A program made the translations under genes and the position numbers. Shown here piece by piece: positions 1 through 8,579 of a stretch of DNA of 64,000 nt. A model generated the notes under the pieces. That model saw only the letters and a program-made list of their open reading frames with translations, ran no database searches and had not been told where the DNA came from. This DNA is from Mycobacterium sp. GA-2829 (GTDB lineage Bacteria; Actinomycetota; Actinomycetes; Mycobacteriales; Mycobacteriaceae): positions 1 through 64,000 of the forward strand of contig NZ_LQIT01000029.1 in the NCBI RefSeq assembly GCF_001499965.1, read 5' to 3'. The first letter of the stretch is position 1. The number at the start of each line of letters is the position of its first letter.

Positions 1-159
1 GGCCCCGGCAACGCTGCCGACAAAAAGAGAGCACTAGATCACCGAGGAAACCATATCCTAAAAAACCAGCAGGGCATGACCAAGCCGCTGGACGAGTCGA
101 AGATCGTCTCGGTCCGCTACGACAACGACGACCGCATCGTCTACGTCACCACCCGCTAG
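1..159 (+). CDS. 3' end of an unidentified gene (cut by window edge)
   Basis: The frame is open from the first base to a TAG stop at 157-159 and would encode about 52 residues ending in VRYDNDDRIVYVTTR. I do not recognise the family. Bases 20-75 are A-rich and use codons such as AGA, CTA and AAA that are rare in the neighbouring genes, while 76-159 looks like normal high-GC coding sequence. An ATG at 76 could alternatively start a 27-residue ORF, but no convincing Shine-Dalgarno or -10 precedes it. It lies just upstream of a long inverted repeat (166-228) that could end its transcript. Most likely a C-terminal fragment; function unknown. Confidence 0.4.
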   Translation, partial: GPGNAADKKRALDHRGNHILKNQQGMTKPLDESKIVSVRYDNDDRIVYVTTR

Positions 160-165
160 CCCCTT

Positions 166-228
166 CGTTGACTCTGCGCATACGGCGCGAAAGTTCGAGT
201 GACCGCCGCCCTGAGCGCAGAGTCAACG
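166..228. repeat. Two-tier stem-loop element, copy 1
   Basis: Perfect 14-bp inverted arms at 166-179 and 215-228 (CGTTGACTCTGCGC and its complement) enclose a 35-base loop. Inside it a second short stem (GGCG 184-187 with CGCC 207-210) leaves symmetric 4-base bulges. The centre, 187-199, reads GCGAAAGTTCGAG, which recurs in reverse complement in the repeats near 10.1 kb. It sits between the end of the unidentified first gene and the HIT gene. Confidence 0.8.
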
Positions 229-240
229 TGAAAGCGGCGC

Positions 241-246
241 TACCGT
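241..246 (+). promoter_or_regulatory. -10 hexamer of the HIT gene (leaderless)
   Basis: TACCGT fits the mycobacterial TANNNT -10 pattern and is followed by six bases and the ATG at 253, so transcription should begin at or next to the start codon. No Shine-Dalgarno is present. Confidence 0.55.
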
Positions 247-252
247 GGCGGG

Positions 253-684
253 ATGTCCTGTGTCTTCTGCGCCATCGTCGCCGGCGAGGCGCCCGCCATC
301 CGCGTCTACGAGGACGACGACTACCTCGCGATCCTCGACATCCGCCCGTTCTCGCGCGGCCACACGCTGGTGATCCCGAAGCGGCACAGCGTGGACCTGA
401 CCGACACCCCACCCGACACCGTCGCCGGACTGGCCCGGATCGGGCAGCGCATCGCCAAGGCCGCACGCCGCTCCGGCCTGCACGCCGACGGCAACAACGT
501 CGTCATCAACGACGGGAAGTCGGCCTTCCAGACGGTGTTCCACATCCACCTGCACGTGCTTCCGCGCCGCACCGGCGACAAACTCTCGTTCGCCAAGAAC
601 ATGGTGCTGCGCCGCGACCCGGACCGTGAGGAGTCCGGCCGGCTGCTGCGTGAGGCGCTCGCCGAACTCGATACGGCCCCGTAG
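253..684 (+). CDS. HIT-family nucleotide hydrolase/transferase
   Basis: A 143-residue histidine-triad protein. The diagnostic HIHLHV triad lies near residues 96-101, in the nucleotide-binding half of the fold, and the N-terminal MSCVFC carries the CxxC seen in zinc-binding HIT proteins of the Hint/Fhit-like branch. Such proteins hydrolyse or transfer nucleoside monophosphates from phosphoramidate, adenylyl or dinucleoside polyphosphate substrates; the substrate here cannot be told from sequence. It appears complete. The ATG at 253 is supported by a leaderless -10 at 241. It ends 3 bp from the convergent FAD monooxygenase gene. M. tuberculosis has a HIT gene (Rv1262c) near the equivalent place. 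Confidence 0.9.
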   Translation: MSCVFCAIVAGEAPAIRVYEDDDYLAILDIRPFSRGHTLVIPKRHSVDLTDTPPDTVAGLARIGQRIAKAARRSGLHADGNNVVINDGKSAFQTVFHIHLHVLPRRTGDKLSFAKNMVLRRDPDREESGRLLREALAELDTAP

Positions 685-687
685 TAG

Positions 688-1875
688 TCACCAGGCCGGG
701 CCGTGCAGCCCGAACCGGTTCTGCGGATCGCTGGGCTCCCAGGTGCAATCGACCTGCGACCGCGTGCCCATCGCCCGTGACCGTGTCAGTAGTCGCCTGC
801 CCAGCTCCAGCTGTTCGGGCTCCCACTTCCCCAGCGCCTCGGCGACGCTGCCGGACGCACGCAGCGCGTCGTGCAGCGCCCAGGCGTCCGCGGCAGCCTT
901 GGCGGTGCCCGCGGCGGCGTGCGGACGTGCCGTGGTCGCGGCGTCACCGAGCAGCGCCACCCGCCCCACCGCCATGCGGTCCACGCCGACGTCGTACACC
1001 GCCTGCAGGAACGGGTGTTCGGTGCGCAGCACCAGCTCCGCCACCGACGGTGCCAGCAGTTCGCTTGCCGCCGTGCGCATCTCGTCGACGAAGCGGTCCT
1101 GCACCGCACCGGGATGCAGCGACACCGCGGCGACGTCACCGTTCCTGTCCGTCATCAGCTCGGCCAGATCGCCCGGGGCCACGTTGCGGTACCAGACGAA
1201 GTTCATCAGTCGCCGCCCCACCGCCAGACCGCCGTCGGGGGACGGGATCGGGTAGGCCACGAGGTGGGTGTGCGGCGCGAAACTGTAGGTGATCGCATCG
1301 TGCAGCCGCCTGAAGGTGCCCTCGGAGAGCTGACTCTCGGGCAGCGTTCCGCGCCAGCCGACGTAGCCGGCGTACTCCAGCTCGGCCGTCGAGGTGAAGC
1401 GTCGTCGGCTCGTCGAGGTGACCCCGTCGGCGAACACCACCAGATCCGCGCGCTCACGCCGCCCTGAGGCGAAGACCACCTCGGCGCCGTCGGCGTCCTG
1501 GTCGAACCCCGTCGCGCACTCGCCAAGGTGGTAACGATCCGTGCCGAAGTCGGCGAGCAGAGCCCGGTGGAACGTGCCCCACGACGTGAACGTCCAGGCC
1601 AGCGGTTCGGTGTGGACGACGGCGTCGCCCCGGTCGAGATACTGCACGTGATGGGTCGAGGTGCTGACCTGCTCGGGATGCCGCTCGCTGCACTCGGTGA
1701 ACCACCGCAGCGTCTCGGGATGCATGGCGATGCCGCCACCACGGCCGTCGAGATCGTCCGGCGTGCGCTCGTAGACCGAGACGTCGAAACCCAGCCGCCG
1801 CAACAACAATGCGGTGGTCAGGCCGCCGATGGACCCGCCGACCACCACCGCGCGCGCCCCGCTCCAGTCCTGCAT
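688..1875 (-). CDS. FAD-dependent aromatic monooxygenase (group A flavoprotein)
   Basis: A 395-residue single-component flavin monooxygenase. The N-terminal GGSIGG (about residues 13-18) is the dinucleotide-binding GxGxxG, and a C-terminal LLGDAATT segment is the GD motif that contacts FAD ribose and flavin. The family hydroxylates aromatic or heteroaromatic rings using NAD(P)H and O2; the sequence resembles the 2,6-dihydroxypyridine-hydroxylase type, but the substrate is not predictable. The ATG at 1875 is preceded by a leaderless -10 (TAGGGT, six-base spacer). It is divergent from the nitroreductase-like gene across 40 bp, so the two may be co-controlled. Corresponds in type to Rv1260 of M. 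tuberculosis. Confidence 0.85.
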   Translation of the reverse strand: MQDWSGARAVVVGGSIGGLTTALLLRRLGFDVSVYERTPDDLDGRGGGIAMHPETLRWFTECSERHPEQVSTSTHHVQYLDRGDAVVHTEPLAWTFTSWGTFHRALLADFGTDRYHLGECATGFDQDADGAEVVFASGRRERADLVVFADGVTSTSRRRFTSTAELEYAGYVGWRGTLPESQLSEGTFRRLHDAITYSFAPHTHLVAYPIPSPDGGLAVGRRLMNFVWYRNVAPGDLAELMTDRNGDVAAVSLHPGAVQDRFVDEMRTAASELLAPSVAELVLRTEHPFLQAVYDVGVDRMAVGRVALLGDAATTARPHAAAGTAKAAADAWALHDALRASGSVAEALGKWEPEQLELGRRLLTRSRAMGTRSQVDCTWEPSDPQNRFGLHGPAW

Positions 1876-1881
1876 CCCGAC

Positions 1882-1887
1882 ACCCTA
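1882..1887 (-). promoter_or_regulatory. -10 hexamer of the FAD monooxygenase (leaderless)
   Basis: Read on the minus strand, TAGGGT is followed by six bases (GTCGGG) and the ATG at 1875. The divergent gene at 1916 has only a weak hexamer (CACACT, 1904-1909). Confidence 0.5.
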
Positions 1888-1915
1888 TGGCCGCCGCGAC
1901 GGGCACACTGGTGCA

Positions 1916-2359
1916 ATGAGCAACCTCAATCCCGTCGAGCAGATCGGCATCCGGCTGCTGAGGGTGCACGACATCCTCTACAAGAAGTCCGGTGGCCGCA
2001 TCGGCCACCGCATCCCCGGAGTTCCGCCGAGCCTGCTGCTGCACACCGTCGGCGCCAAGACCGGCCAGGCCCGCAGCAACACGCTGACCTACGCCCGCGA
2101 CGGCGAGAACTACCTGATCGTCGCCTCACTCGGCGGCGCCCCGAGATCACCGGGCTGGTACCACAACCTCAAGGCGCATCCGAACGTCGAGATCAACGTC
2201 GGCACAAAGCGTTTGGCGGTCACCGCGCGCCCGGTACTACCGGACGACCCGGACTACGCCCGGTTGTGGCGAATCGTCAACGACAACAACGCCGACCGCT
2301 ACGAGGCGTACCAGAAACGCACGACACGACCGATCCCGATCGTCGTGCTGGAACCCTAG
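1916..2359 (+). CDS. F420-dependent nitroreductase-family protein (DUF385/Ddn-like)
   Basis: A 147-residue split-beta-barrel protein of the deazaflavin (F420)-dependent nitroreductase family that includes Ddn of M. tuberculosis. Family features are HTVGAKTGQARSN, RDGENYLIVASLGG and the PGWYHNLKAHPN block that shapes the F420 pocket. Members reduce quinones or nitro compounds with F420H2 at the membrane. The ATG at 1916 gives the family length; longer upstream readings run into the divergent promoter. Its TAG overlaps the convergent luciferase-like gene within the palindrome CTAG. Similar to Rv1261c. Actual substrate unknown. Confidence 0.88.
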   Translation: MSNLNPVEQIGIRLLRVHDILYKKSGGRIGHRIPGVPPSLLLHTVGAKTGQARSNTLTYARDGENYLIVASLGGAPRSPGWYHNLKAHPNVEINVGTKRLAVTARPVLPDDPDYARLWRIVNDNNADRYEAYQKRTTRPIPIVVLEP

Positions 2360-3405
2360 AACAGCTCTTTGGCGAGCAGTTCCAGCGTCGTGTCGCGGGC
2401 CGGCGAGGTCGCCGGATCGGTCCCGCGCCGCGCCGACGCGACCGGATTGACCATCACCTCGTCGACGTCGAATTCGGCGGCCAGCGCCCGGACCTGCTCG
2501 GCGGCCTCGGTCGGTGAGCCGACCACCGCGCGCGCCAACCCGTGCTGGACGACGGCCTGCGCCTGCGGGCTCAGTTCCTTGGCCTCGGCGTCCTCGACCA
2601 GGTCGAGCGCGGTCAGCGGTTGACCGGTGCGCAGCTGCGCCATCATGTGCAGGTTCGGCAGCATCAGCGCCATCGCCTCGTCATGGGTGTCGGCGACGAC
2701 GGCGTTGACCGTCAGGAACGTGACCGGTTCGGCGGCGACGTCGCTGGGGCGGAATTCCGCGCGGTAGGTCGCCAGCGCCTCGGCGGTGCCCTGACCGGAG
2801 AAGTGGTGGGCGAATACGTACGGCAGCCCCTTGGCCGCGGCCAGGTGCGCCGAGTACATCGACGAGCCGAGCAGCCACAGCCGTGGTTCGGTGCTCGCGG
2901 CAGGGGTGGCCTTGAGGATGTAGTTCTCGCGCATCAGGTTGCGCGGCAACGACACTCGAACGCCGTGACGGCTCATCAGCGCCGTGACGTCGTCGAGGTA
3001 GTCGGGGAAACGTTCGATGTCGGTGTCGTCACGACCGGCGGCACCGCGCAGCGCCATCGACGTCACCGGGTCCGATCCGGGTGCCCGGCCGATACCGAGA
3101 TCGATGCGGCCCGGATGCGCGGCCTCCAGCAGTGCGAACTGTTCGGCCACCGCCAGGGGTGCGTGGTTGGGCAGCATCACCCCGCCGGAGCCGAACCGCA
3201 CGTGCGACGTCTGCGCGGCGAGGTGGGCGATCACGACCGGCGGGCTGGTGGCCGCCACGGCGGGCATGTTGTGGTGTTCGGCGATCCAGTAGCGCGTGTA
3301 CCCCAACCGGTCGGCGGTCTGGGCGAGGCGGGTAGTCGCGGCCAGCGCATCCGACGTGGTCTGGTCGGAGCGCACGGGGATCAGGTCCAGGACAGAAAGA
3401 CGCAT
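2356..3405 (-). CDS. LLM-class flavin-dependent oxidoreductase (luciferase-like)
   Basis: A 349-residue luciferase-like monooxygenase with a TIM-barrel fold. It begins MRLSVLDLIPVRSDQ and carries the WIAEHHNMP and GRIDLGIGRAPGSDP segments typical of the single-domain YhbW-type group, which uses FMN or F420 as cosubstrate. The substrate is unknown; many mycobacterial members are F420-dependent. A purine-rich GAGGTTGG stretch before the ATG at 3405 can act as ribosome-binding site. It shares CTAG as stop codons with the preceding convergent gene, so no terminator fits between them. Confidence 0.87.
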   Translation of the reverse strand: MRLSVLDLIPVRSDQTTSDALAATTRLAQTADRLGYTRYWIAEHHNMPAVAATSPPVVIAHLAAQTSHVRFGSGGVMLPNHAPLAVAEQFALLEAAHPGRIDLGIGRAPGSDPVTSMALRGAAGRDDTDIERFPDYLDDVTALMSRHGVRVSLPRNLMRENYILKATPAASTEPRLWLLGSSMYSAHLAAAKGLPYVFAHHFSGQGTAEALATYRAEFRPSDVAAEPVTFLTVNAVVADTHDEAMALMLPNLHMMAQLRTGQPLTALDLVEDAEAKELSPQAQAVVQHGLARAVVGSPTEAAEQVRALAAEFDVDEVMVNPVASARRGTDPATSPARDTTLELLAKELF

Positions 3406-3444
3406 GCCAACCTCAACACATTCCGGTGCCGCTACGTTCCCGGC

Positions 3445-4266
3445 TCAGCGTCCTGCCAGGTCACGGGCCCGGAGGAACACCTCGTCCATCATCTGGGGGG
3501 TCAGCTTGCCGGTGAAGGTGTTCTGCTGGCTGGGGTGATAGCAGCCGAGAAGCGTCACCTCTGCCATCGCCGCCTCGGCGAGGTGTCCGAACTGCGGTGC
3601 GGGCACCGGGACGGTGACCCCGGCGCGGCGGAGCATCTGCAGCGCGGCCTTCCACGCGATCCCGCCCAGCGCCACGACCACCCGCACCTCGTCACGGACC
3701 AGCCGCCACTCCGCGTCCAGCCACGGCGCGCACGTCGCGCGCTCCGCCGGGGTCGGCGCGTTCGCGGGCGGCGCGCACCGCACCGCGGCGGCCATCCGGA
3801 TATCGTTGAGCGCCAACCCATCTGCCGCGTCGACCGACAGCGCCTGATTGGCCAGGCCGGCCCGGTGCAGAGCGGCGAACAGGAAGTCGCCGGACCGGTC
3901 GCCGGTGAAGATCCGGCCGGTGCGGTTGGCGCCGTGGGCGGCGGGCGCCAACCCGACGACCATGATGCCCGGATGCGGATCGCCCCACCCGGGTGCGGGC
4001 CTGCCCCAGTAGGGCTGGTCGGCGAACGACTTGCGGCGCACCGCGGCGGTCTCCTCCCGCCACTCCACCAGGCGTGGGCACGCCCGGCACACGGAGACCA
4101 GCGCGTCGAGTTCGTCGAGCGAGCCGACGTCGGCGGCCAGGGATTCGACCGTCGCGGCCGAGGCGGCCACCGCCGTCTGGGCGGTCGCGGGGTCACCGGG
4201 CCAGCCGGTGCCCGGCGGCACCGGCGACTCGAACAACGCTCCGGTGCGCGGGTGAGGTGATTGCAC
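3445..4266 (-). CDS. udgB: Type 5 uracil-DNA glycosylase UdgB
   Basis: A 273-residue DNA repair glycosylase that removes uracil, and in characterised relatives ethenocytosine and hypoxanthine, from DNA. The signature GLAPAAHGANRTG (about residues 105-117) is the active-site motif of family 5, and HPSQQNTFTG near the C-terminus forms the minor-groove loop. Cys60 and Cys63, with two later cysteines, fit the [4Fe-4S] cluster. I chose the GTG at 4266 (VQSPHPRTG), which matches the remembered start of Rv1259. The longer frame would put its ATG (4311) on top of the start codon of the divergent tap gene. Confidence 0.9.
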   Translation of the reverse strand: MQSPHPRTGALFESPVPPGTGWPGDPATAQTAVAASAATVESLAADVGSLDELDALVSVCRACPRLVEWREETAAVRRKSFADQPYWGRPAPGWGDPHPGIMVVGLAPAAHGANRTGRIFTGDRSGDFLFAALHRAGLANQALSVDAADGLALNDIRMAAAVRCAPPANAPTPAERATCAPWLDAEWRLVRDEVRVVVALGGIAWKAALQMLRRAGVTVPVPAPQFGHLAEAAMAEVTLLGCYHPSQQNTFTGKLTPQMMDEVFLRARDLAGR

Positions 4267-4309
4267 GCCTCCACTGTGCCGTCCGCTGCTAGATTCGGCC
4301 GCGATACCC

Positions 4310-5554
4310 ATGATCACCGGCAGACGCGGCCCGCTGTTTCTCATCTACTTCTCGGCGTTGACCGCGGGAGCCGGTAACGGCATCTCGCTGGTCGCGTTCC
4401 CGTGGCTGGTGTTGCAGCGCAACGGTTCGGCGGTCGACGCGTCGATCGTCGCGATGGCCGGGACCCTGCCCCTGCTGGTGGCCACGCTGATCGCCGGCGC
4501 CGCCGTCGACTACCTGGGCCGCCGAATGGTGTCACTCATCTCCGACGCGCTCTCCGCGCTGTCGGTGGCCGCGGTACCGGTGCTCGCGCTGACGTTCGGG
4601 GTGCAGGTGGTCAACGTCGCGGTGCTCGCGACGCTCGCCGCGCTGGGGGCGTTCTTCGACCCGGCCGGGATGACCGCGCGCGAGACCATGCTGCCCGAGG
4701 CGGCCCACCGCGCCGGGTGGACGCTCGACCACGCCAACAGCGTGTACGAGGCGGTGTTCAACCTGGCCTACATCGTCGGCCCCGGCATCGGCGGTCTGCT
4801 GATCGCGACGATGGGCGGCGTGAACACGATGTGGGTCACCGCGGGGGCGTTCGTGCTCTCCATCGTCGCGGTCACGGCGCTGCGCCTCGACGGTGCGGGC
4901 AGGCCCGACCGCGCCCAGTTGCCGGGGCGGGTGTGGACGGGCATCGTCGAGGGTCTCGGACTCGTCTGGCGCACACCGGTTCTGCGCACACTGGCGGTGG
5001 TGGACCTGGTCGCCACCGGCCTGTACATGCCGATGGAGAGCGTGCTGTTCCCCAAGTACTTCACCGACCGCGACGAACCCGCACAGCTGGGCTGGGTGCT
5101 GATGGCGCTGTCGATCGGCGGACTGGTCGGCGCGCTCGGGTACGGGGCACTGTCCCGGCACGCCAACCGCCGCACGATCATGCTGACCGCGGTGCTCACC
5201 CTCGGAGTGGCGATGACGGTCATCGCGTTCCTGCCGCCGCTGCCGGTGATCCTGGTGCTCTCGGCGATCGTCGGACTGGTCTACGGGCCGATCGCGCCGA
5301 TCTACAACTACGTCATGCAGACCCGGGCGCCCGCCCATCTGCGGGGCCGGGTGGTCGGGGTGATGGGGTCGCTGGCCTACGCCGCCGGACCGCTCGGATT
5401 GGTGGTCGCCGGGCCGCTGGCCGACCGCGCCGGCCTGTCGACGACGTTCCTCGCGCTCGCGTTGCCGATGCTGGCGCTCGGGGTGGTGGCGGTCTTCCTG
5501 CCCGCGCTGCGGCAGCTGGACCGTCCGCTCAGTGGCGAACCCGCGGCGGGGTGA
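4310..5554 (+). CDS. tap: Tap-family multidrug efflux transporter (MFS)
   Basis: A 414-residue, 12-helix major facilitator protein very close to Rv1258c (Tap), including GMTARETMLPEAA, MESVLFPKYFTD and IYNYVMQTRAP. Tap is a proton-driven exporter in the cytoplasmic membrane linked to low-level resistance to tetracycline, aminoglycosides, spectinomycin and rifampicin, and to protection in stationary phase. The loop motif DYLGRRMVS between helices 2 and 3 is the MFS signature. It is divergent from udgB, as in M. tuberculosis; TAGATT at 4290-4295 may be its -10. Its 3' end overlaps the convergent HxlR gene by 26 bp. I see no AT-rich WhiB7-type box in the 43-bp upstream gap. Confidence 0.9.
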   Translation: MITGRRGPLFLIYFSALTAGAGNGISLVAFPWLVLQRNGSAVDASIVAMAGTLPLLVATLIAGAAVDYLGRRMVSLISDALSALSVAAVPVLALTFGVQVVNVAVLATLAALGAFFDPAGMTARETMLPEAAHRAGWTLDHANSVYEAVFNLAYIVGPGIGGLLIATMGGVNTMWVTAGAFVLSIVAVTALRLDGAGRPDRAQLPGRVWTGIVEGLGLVWRTPVLRTLAVVDLVATGLYMPMESVLFPKYFTDRDEPAQLGWVLMALSIGGLVGALGYGALSRHANRRTIMLTAVLTLGVAMTVIAFLPPLPVILVLSAIVGLVYGPIAPIYNYVMQTRAPAHLRGRVVGVMGSLAYAAGPLGLVVAGPLADRAGLSTTFLALALPMLALGVVAVFLPALRQLDRPLSGEPAAG

Positions 5555-6173
5555 AGATCTCGGGAAGCTGACGGATCGCCTCCGGGTCCCCGGCGATGTG
5601 CAACCGACCCGCCGAGACCAGTTCGTCCACCCGCGTCGGATCGGTCGCGGCGGCCAGCACGTCCACCTCACCGGTCAGCACCACGTCGGGCGGGACGTCG
5701 TCGTCGACCACCTCCACCCGCTGCCCGATCGACACCGTCGCACCGCCCTGCGGCGTCGCGAGCCGCACCACCAGATCCGGTCCGGTGCGGTCGGACCGTA
5801 CATACGCGCGCACCGCCCGCGCCAACCACTCCGGACGCACCAGGTCCGACGGGGTCCGGGTGAACAGCAGGTGCCTGCCCCACCGCGCGAACGCGTCGAT
5901 CACCTCTTCGAGCGCACGCCCGTCCTCGGTGAGCTCGTAGACGTTGCCCGACGCCGGTTTGGGCAGTTCCCGTTTGACGACCAACCCGTTGTGTTCGAGG
6001 TGACGCAGCCGCCCCGCCAGCATGTCCGTGGCGATCGGGGCCAGCCCGCTCAGCAGGTCCCCGTAGCGGCGGGGCCGGTCGAGCAACTCGCGCACGATCA
6101 GCAACGTCCAGCGGTCGCCGACCAGATCGAGGCTCTTGGCCAGCGCGCAGTGCTGACCGTAGGAGCGGGGCAT
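5529..6173 (-). CDS. HxlR-family winged-helix transcriptional regulator
   Basis: A 214-residue regulator. Residues about 1-100 are an HxlR winged helix (ALAKSLDLVGDRWTLLIVREL, then RYGDLLSGL and the wing NGLVVKRELP). The C-terminal half (SDLVRPEWLARAVRAY onward) resembles SCP2-like ligand domains fused to some actinobacterial HxlR proteins. A cysteine in QHCALAKS is at the position used for redox or electrophile sensing in HypR/QorR-type members. The ATG at 6173 has a leaderless -10 (6181-6186). It overlaps the tail of tap by 26 bp and follows the sulfatase gene on the same strand; target genes are unknown. Confidence 0.82.
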   Translation of the reverse strand: MPRSYGQHCALAKSLDLVGDRWTLLIVRELLDRPRRYGDLLSGLAPIATDMLAGRLRHLEHNGLVVKRELPKPASGNVYELTEDGRALEEVIDAFARWGRHLLFTRTPSDLVRPEWLARAVRAYVRSDRTGPDLVVRLATPQGGATVSIGQRVEVVDDDVPPDVVLTGEVDVLAAATDPTRVDELVSAGRLHIAGDPEAIRQLPEIFTPPRVRH

Positions 6174-6180
6174 GTGTCGA

Positions 6181-6186
6181 ACCGTA
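6181..6186 (-). promoter_or_regulatory. -10 hexamer of the HxlR regulator (leaderless)
   Basis: Minus-strand TACGGT followed by seven bases and the ATG at 6173. This supports the short reading of the gene and a promoter separate from the upstream sulfatase gene. Confidence 0.5.
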
Positions 6187-6239
6187 GTGCAGGTGAGGCC
6201 ACCCGACGGGCGGACTTCGGGTTTTGCCGCCCACACCAG

Positions 6240-8579
6240 TCAGGTGTAGGCGACGTGCACCCGGTCGATCCGGCCCTCGAACGGGAACGGGGCGCGGTCC
6301 CGGTAGTCCAGGGAGACCGGCGAGCCGAGACAGGTGCCGATGTCGAGGCAGTCGTTGGCGGTGAACAGCAACGGGGCGCTGACCGGGACCCGGCCCGCCG
6401 CGACCGTGTCGCCCCCGACGGCCAGGGTGACGTCCAACGGTCCGGCGGGGCGTCGCTCGGCGTACCGGGTGGTCACGACGATGGTGGCGCGGCCCGGCGC
6501 CAATCTGTGCGCCGAGCGGATCTTCGTGCGCTGCAGGATGAACAGGTTGTACTCGTAGCAGAGGTGGCCGTCGTCGAGGTAGCACGTCAGTCCCCCGGCG
6601 GCCGCGCCCAGTGCGTACAGCACACCGTTGGCGCGGTCCGGGATCTCCGCGTCGACCGTGACGACGTTGTCCTTGTTGCCGAGCGCGGGCGCGCAGAATT
6701 CGGGCATCCGGACCATGTCGCCGGAGAACTCCCACTCGCGGTAGGGCGGGGCGATCCGCAACTCCGGGTGGTACACCGGCACCCACAGCCCGCCGCCCAC
6801 CGGCAACACCGCGTTCCTGGCCGCTTCGATCGCGAACATCTCCCGCATCTGCACCAGCTTCTCCGGCTGCTGCGCGGCGAGATCGGTTGCCTGCGACCAG
6901 TCCTCCTCGAGGTGGTACAGCTCCCAGACGTCGTTGTCCGGAGTCCAGGTGGCGATGCCCTCGGGCTGGCCGGGCACCCACGGCAACCGCGGGCCGCGGG
7001 CGGAGGCCAGCCAGCCGTCGTGGTAGATGGCGCGGCTGCCCATGATCTCGAAGTACTGGGTCTTCTTCCCGCCGGGCGCCGCGCGGTCGGTCAGCGTGCG
7101 CGCGAAGCTGCGGCCCGCGAGCGGGATCTGCGGCTCCCCGTAGACCACGCGCGGCGGTTCGATACCGACGACCTCGTAGATCGTGGGCACCACGTCGTTG
7201 CAGTGCAGGAACACCTCCCGCGGGGTGGGGTCGGCGGGGACCTTCGCCGGCCACCGCACGACCATCGGGTTGCGGGTGCCGCCCAGGTGCGACGCCAGCA
7301 GCTTCATCCCCTTGTACGGCGTCGAACCCGCCCACGCCCACGCCGCGTGGTACTGGTTGTCCACCAGTGGCGACCCCAGCACGTCGAGCCCGCCGAGTTC
7401 GTCGAGGGCGTCGATGTGCTGCCGCACCGTGGTCGGAATGCCGTTCTGCGCCAACAACTCCGCGATGGTCCCGTTCTGCCCCTCACCCGAGGACCCGTTG
7501 TCGCCCCAGATGTAGAAGAACAGGGTGTTGTCCCCGAAGCCGAGGCGGTCGAGTTCGTCGGCGATGCGGCCGACCTGCACATCGACGTGTTCGGCGTATC
7601 CGGCGGCCACCTCCATCAGGCGGCGCTGGAACGGCTTCTCGTCCTCGGGGATCGAATCCCAGGACGCCAGCGTCTCGTCACGCTCGGTCAACACGCAGTC
7701 CGGCGGTAGCCAGCCGTCGGCCTTGGCGCGCTCGAACACCCTCTCCCGGTACGCATCCCAGCCGTCGTCGAACGTACCGGCGTACCGGTCGGCCCACTCC
7801 TTCATGATGTGGTGCGGACCGTGCAGGCACCCGCTGGCCCAGTACATGAAGAACGGCTTGTCCGCGTTGAACGCCTTGTGCCTGCGCAGCCAGCCGATCG
7901 CGTCGTCGGCCAGGTCCTCGGAGAGGTGATAGCCCTCCTCCGGGGTCCGCGGCGGAGAGACCACCGTGGTGTTGCGCACCAGATGCGGTTCGTACTGCGA
8001 CGCCTCACCGGCCAGGAACCCGTAGAAGTACTCGAAACCCAGTCCGGTGGGCCAGTTCTCGAACGGCCCCGTCGCGGTGGTCTCCTCGGCCGGAGTGTTG
8101 TGCCACTTCCCGAACGCCGAGGTGGCGTAGCCGTACTGTTTGAGCACCTCGGCGACCGTGGCACTGCTGCGCGGGATCTTGCCGGCGTAGCCGTCCCAGT
8201 CGTTGGCCAGTTCGGCGATCTGCCCGTTGCCGATCTCGTGGTGGTTGCGCCCGGTCAGCAACGACGCGCGGGTCGGCGAACACATCGCGGTGGTGTGGAA
8301 GCGGTTGTAGGACACGCCTTCCGCGCGCATCCGGTCGAGCGTCGCGGTGGTCACCTCACCACCGAACGTGGACGGCAGCCCGGGCCCGGCGTCGTCGATG
8401 AGCACGATCACGATGTTGGGGCTGTCGGGGTGCAGCCTCTTGGGGACGGTGCGCGGTGCATAGGTCGACTCGGCGAGGGTGCGGCCCGCGATGCTCGCCG
8501 ACGGCGTCGGCGCGAACGGCAGCACCCCGCCGCCGGGCAGCAGCGGCGCCACCACGGCGCCGGTCGAGTCGTCAGCCAT
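6240..8579 (-). CDS. Arylsulfatase (formylglycine-dependent, AtsA/AtsD-like)
   Basis: A 779-residue type I sulfatase. Cys100 in MCSPTRASLLTGR is the residue converted to formylglycine, and Asp62-Asp63 (LIDDAG) begin the calcium site. It hydrolyses sulfate esters, probably to recover sulfur. Length and the long C-terminal beta-rich domain match the roughly 787-residue AtsA and AtsD of M. tuberculosis; I cannot tell which is closest. No formylglycine-generating enzyme gene lies in the window. No secretion signal is visible, so it is probably cytoplasmic. AAGGAGG seven bases before the ATG at 8579 is a good ribosome-binding site. The gene is absent from this place in the M. tuberculosis map I recall. 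Confidence 0.9.
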   Translation of the reverse strand: MADDSTGAVVAPLLPGGGVLPFAPTPSASIAGRTLAESTYAPRTVPKRLHPDSPNIVIVLIDDAGPGLPSTFGGEVTTATLDRMRAEGVSYNRFHTTAMCSPTRASLLTGRNHHEIGNGQIAELANDWDGYAGKIPRSSATVAEVLKQYGYATSAFGKWHNTPAEETTATGPFENWPTGLGFEYFYGFLAGEASQYEPHLVRNTTVVSPPRTPEEGYHLSEDLADDAIGWLRRHKAFNADKPFFMYWASGCLHGPHHIMKEWADRYAGTFDDGWDAYRERVFERAKADGWLPPDCVLTERDETLASWDSIPEDEKPFQRRLMEVAAGYAEHVDVQVGRIADELDRLGFGDNTLFFYIWGDNGSSGEGQNGTIAELLAQNGIPTTVRQHIDALDELGGLDVLGSPLVDNQYHAAWAWAGSTPYKGMKLLASHLGGTRNPMVVRWPAKVPADPTPREVFLHCNDVVPTIYEVVGIEPPRVVYGEPQIPLAGRSFARTLTDRAAPGGKKTQYFEIMGSRAIYHDGWLASARGPRLPWVPGQPEGIATWTPDNDVWELYHLEEDWSQATDLAAQQPEKLVQMREMFAIEAARNAVLPVGGGLWVPVYHPELRIAPPYREWEFSGDMVRMPEFCAPALGNKDNVVTVDAEIPDRANGVLYALGAAAGGLTCYLDDGHLCYEYNLFILQRTKIRSAHRLAPGRATIVVTTRYAERRPAGPLDVTLAVGGDTVAAGRVPVSAPLLFTANDCLDIGTCLGSPVSLDYRDRAPFPFEGRIDRVHVAYT

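Noticed and set aside
4267..4309. WhiB7 box upstream of tap
   Set aside because: The 43-bp gap has no AT-rich stretch next to a -10; any box would have to lie within udgB and was not evident.
5532..7709. A 725-residue plus-strand open frame opposite the HxlR and sulfatase genes
   Set aside because: Composition of an antisense shadow, spanning two unrelated genes.
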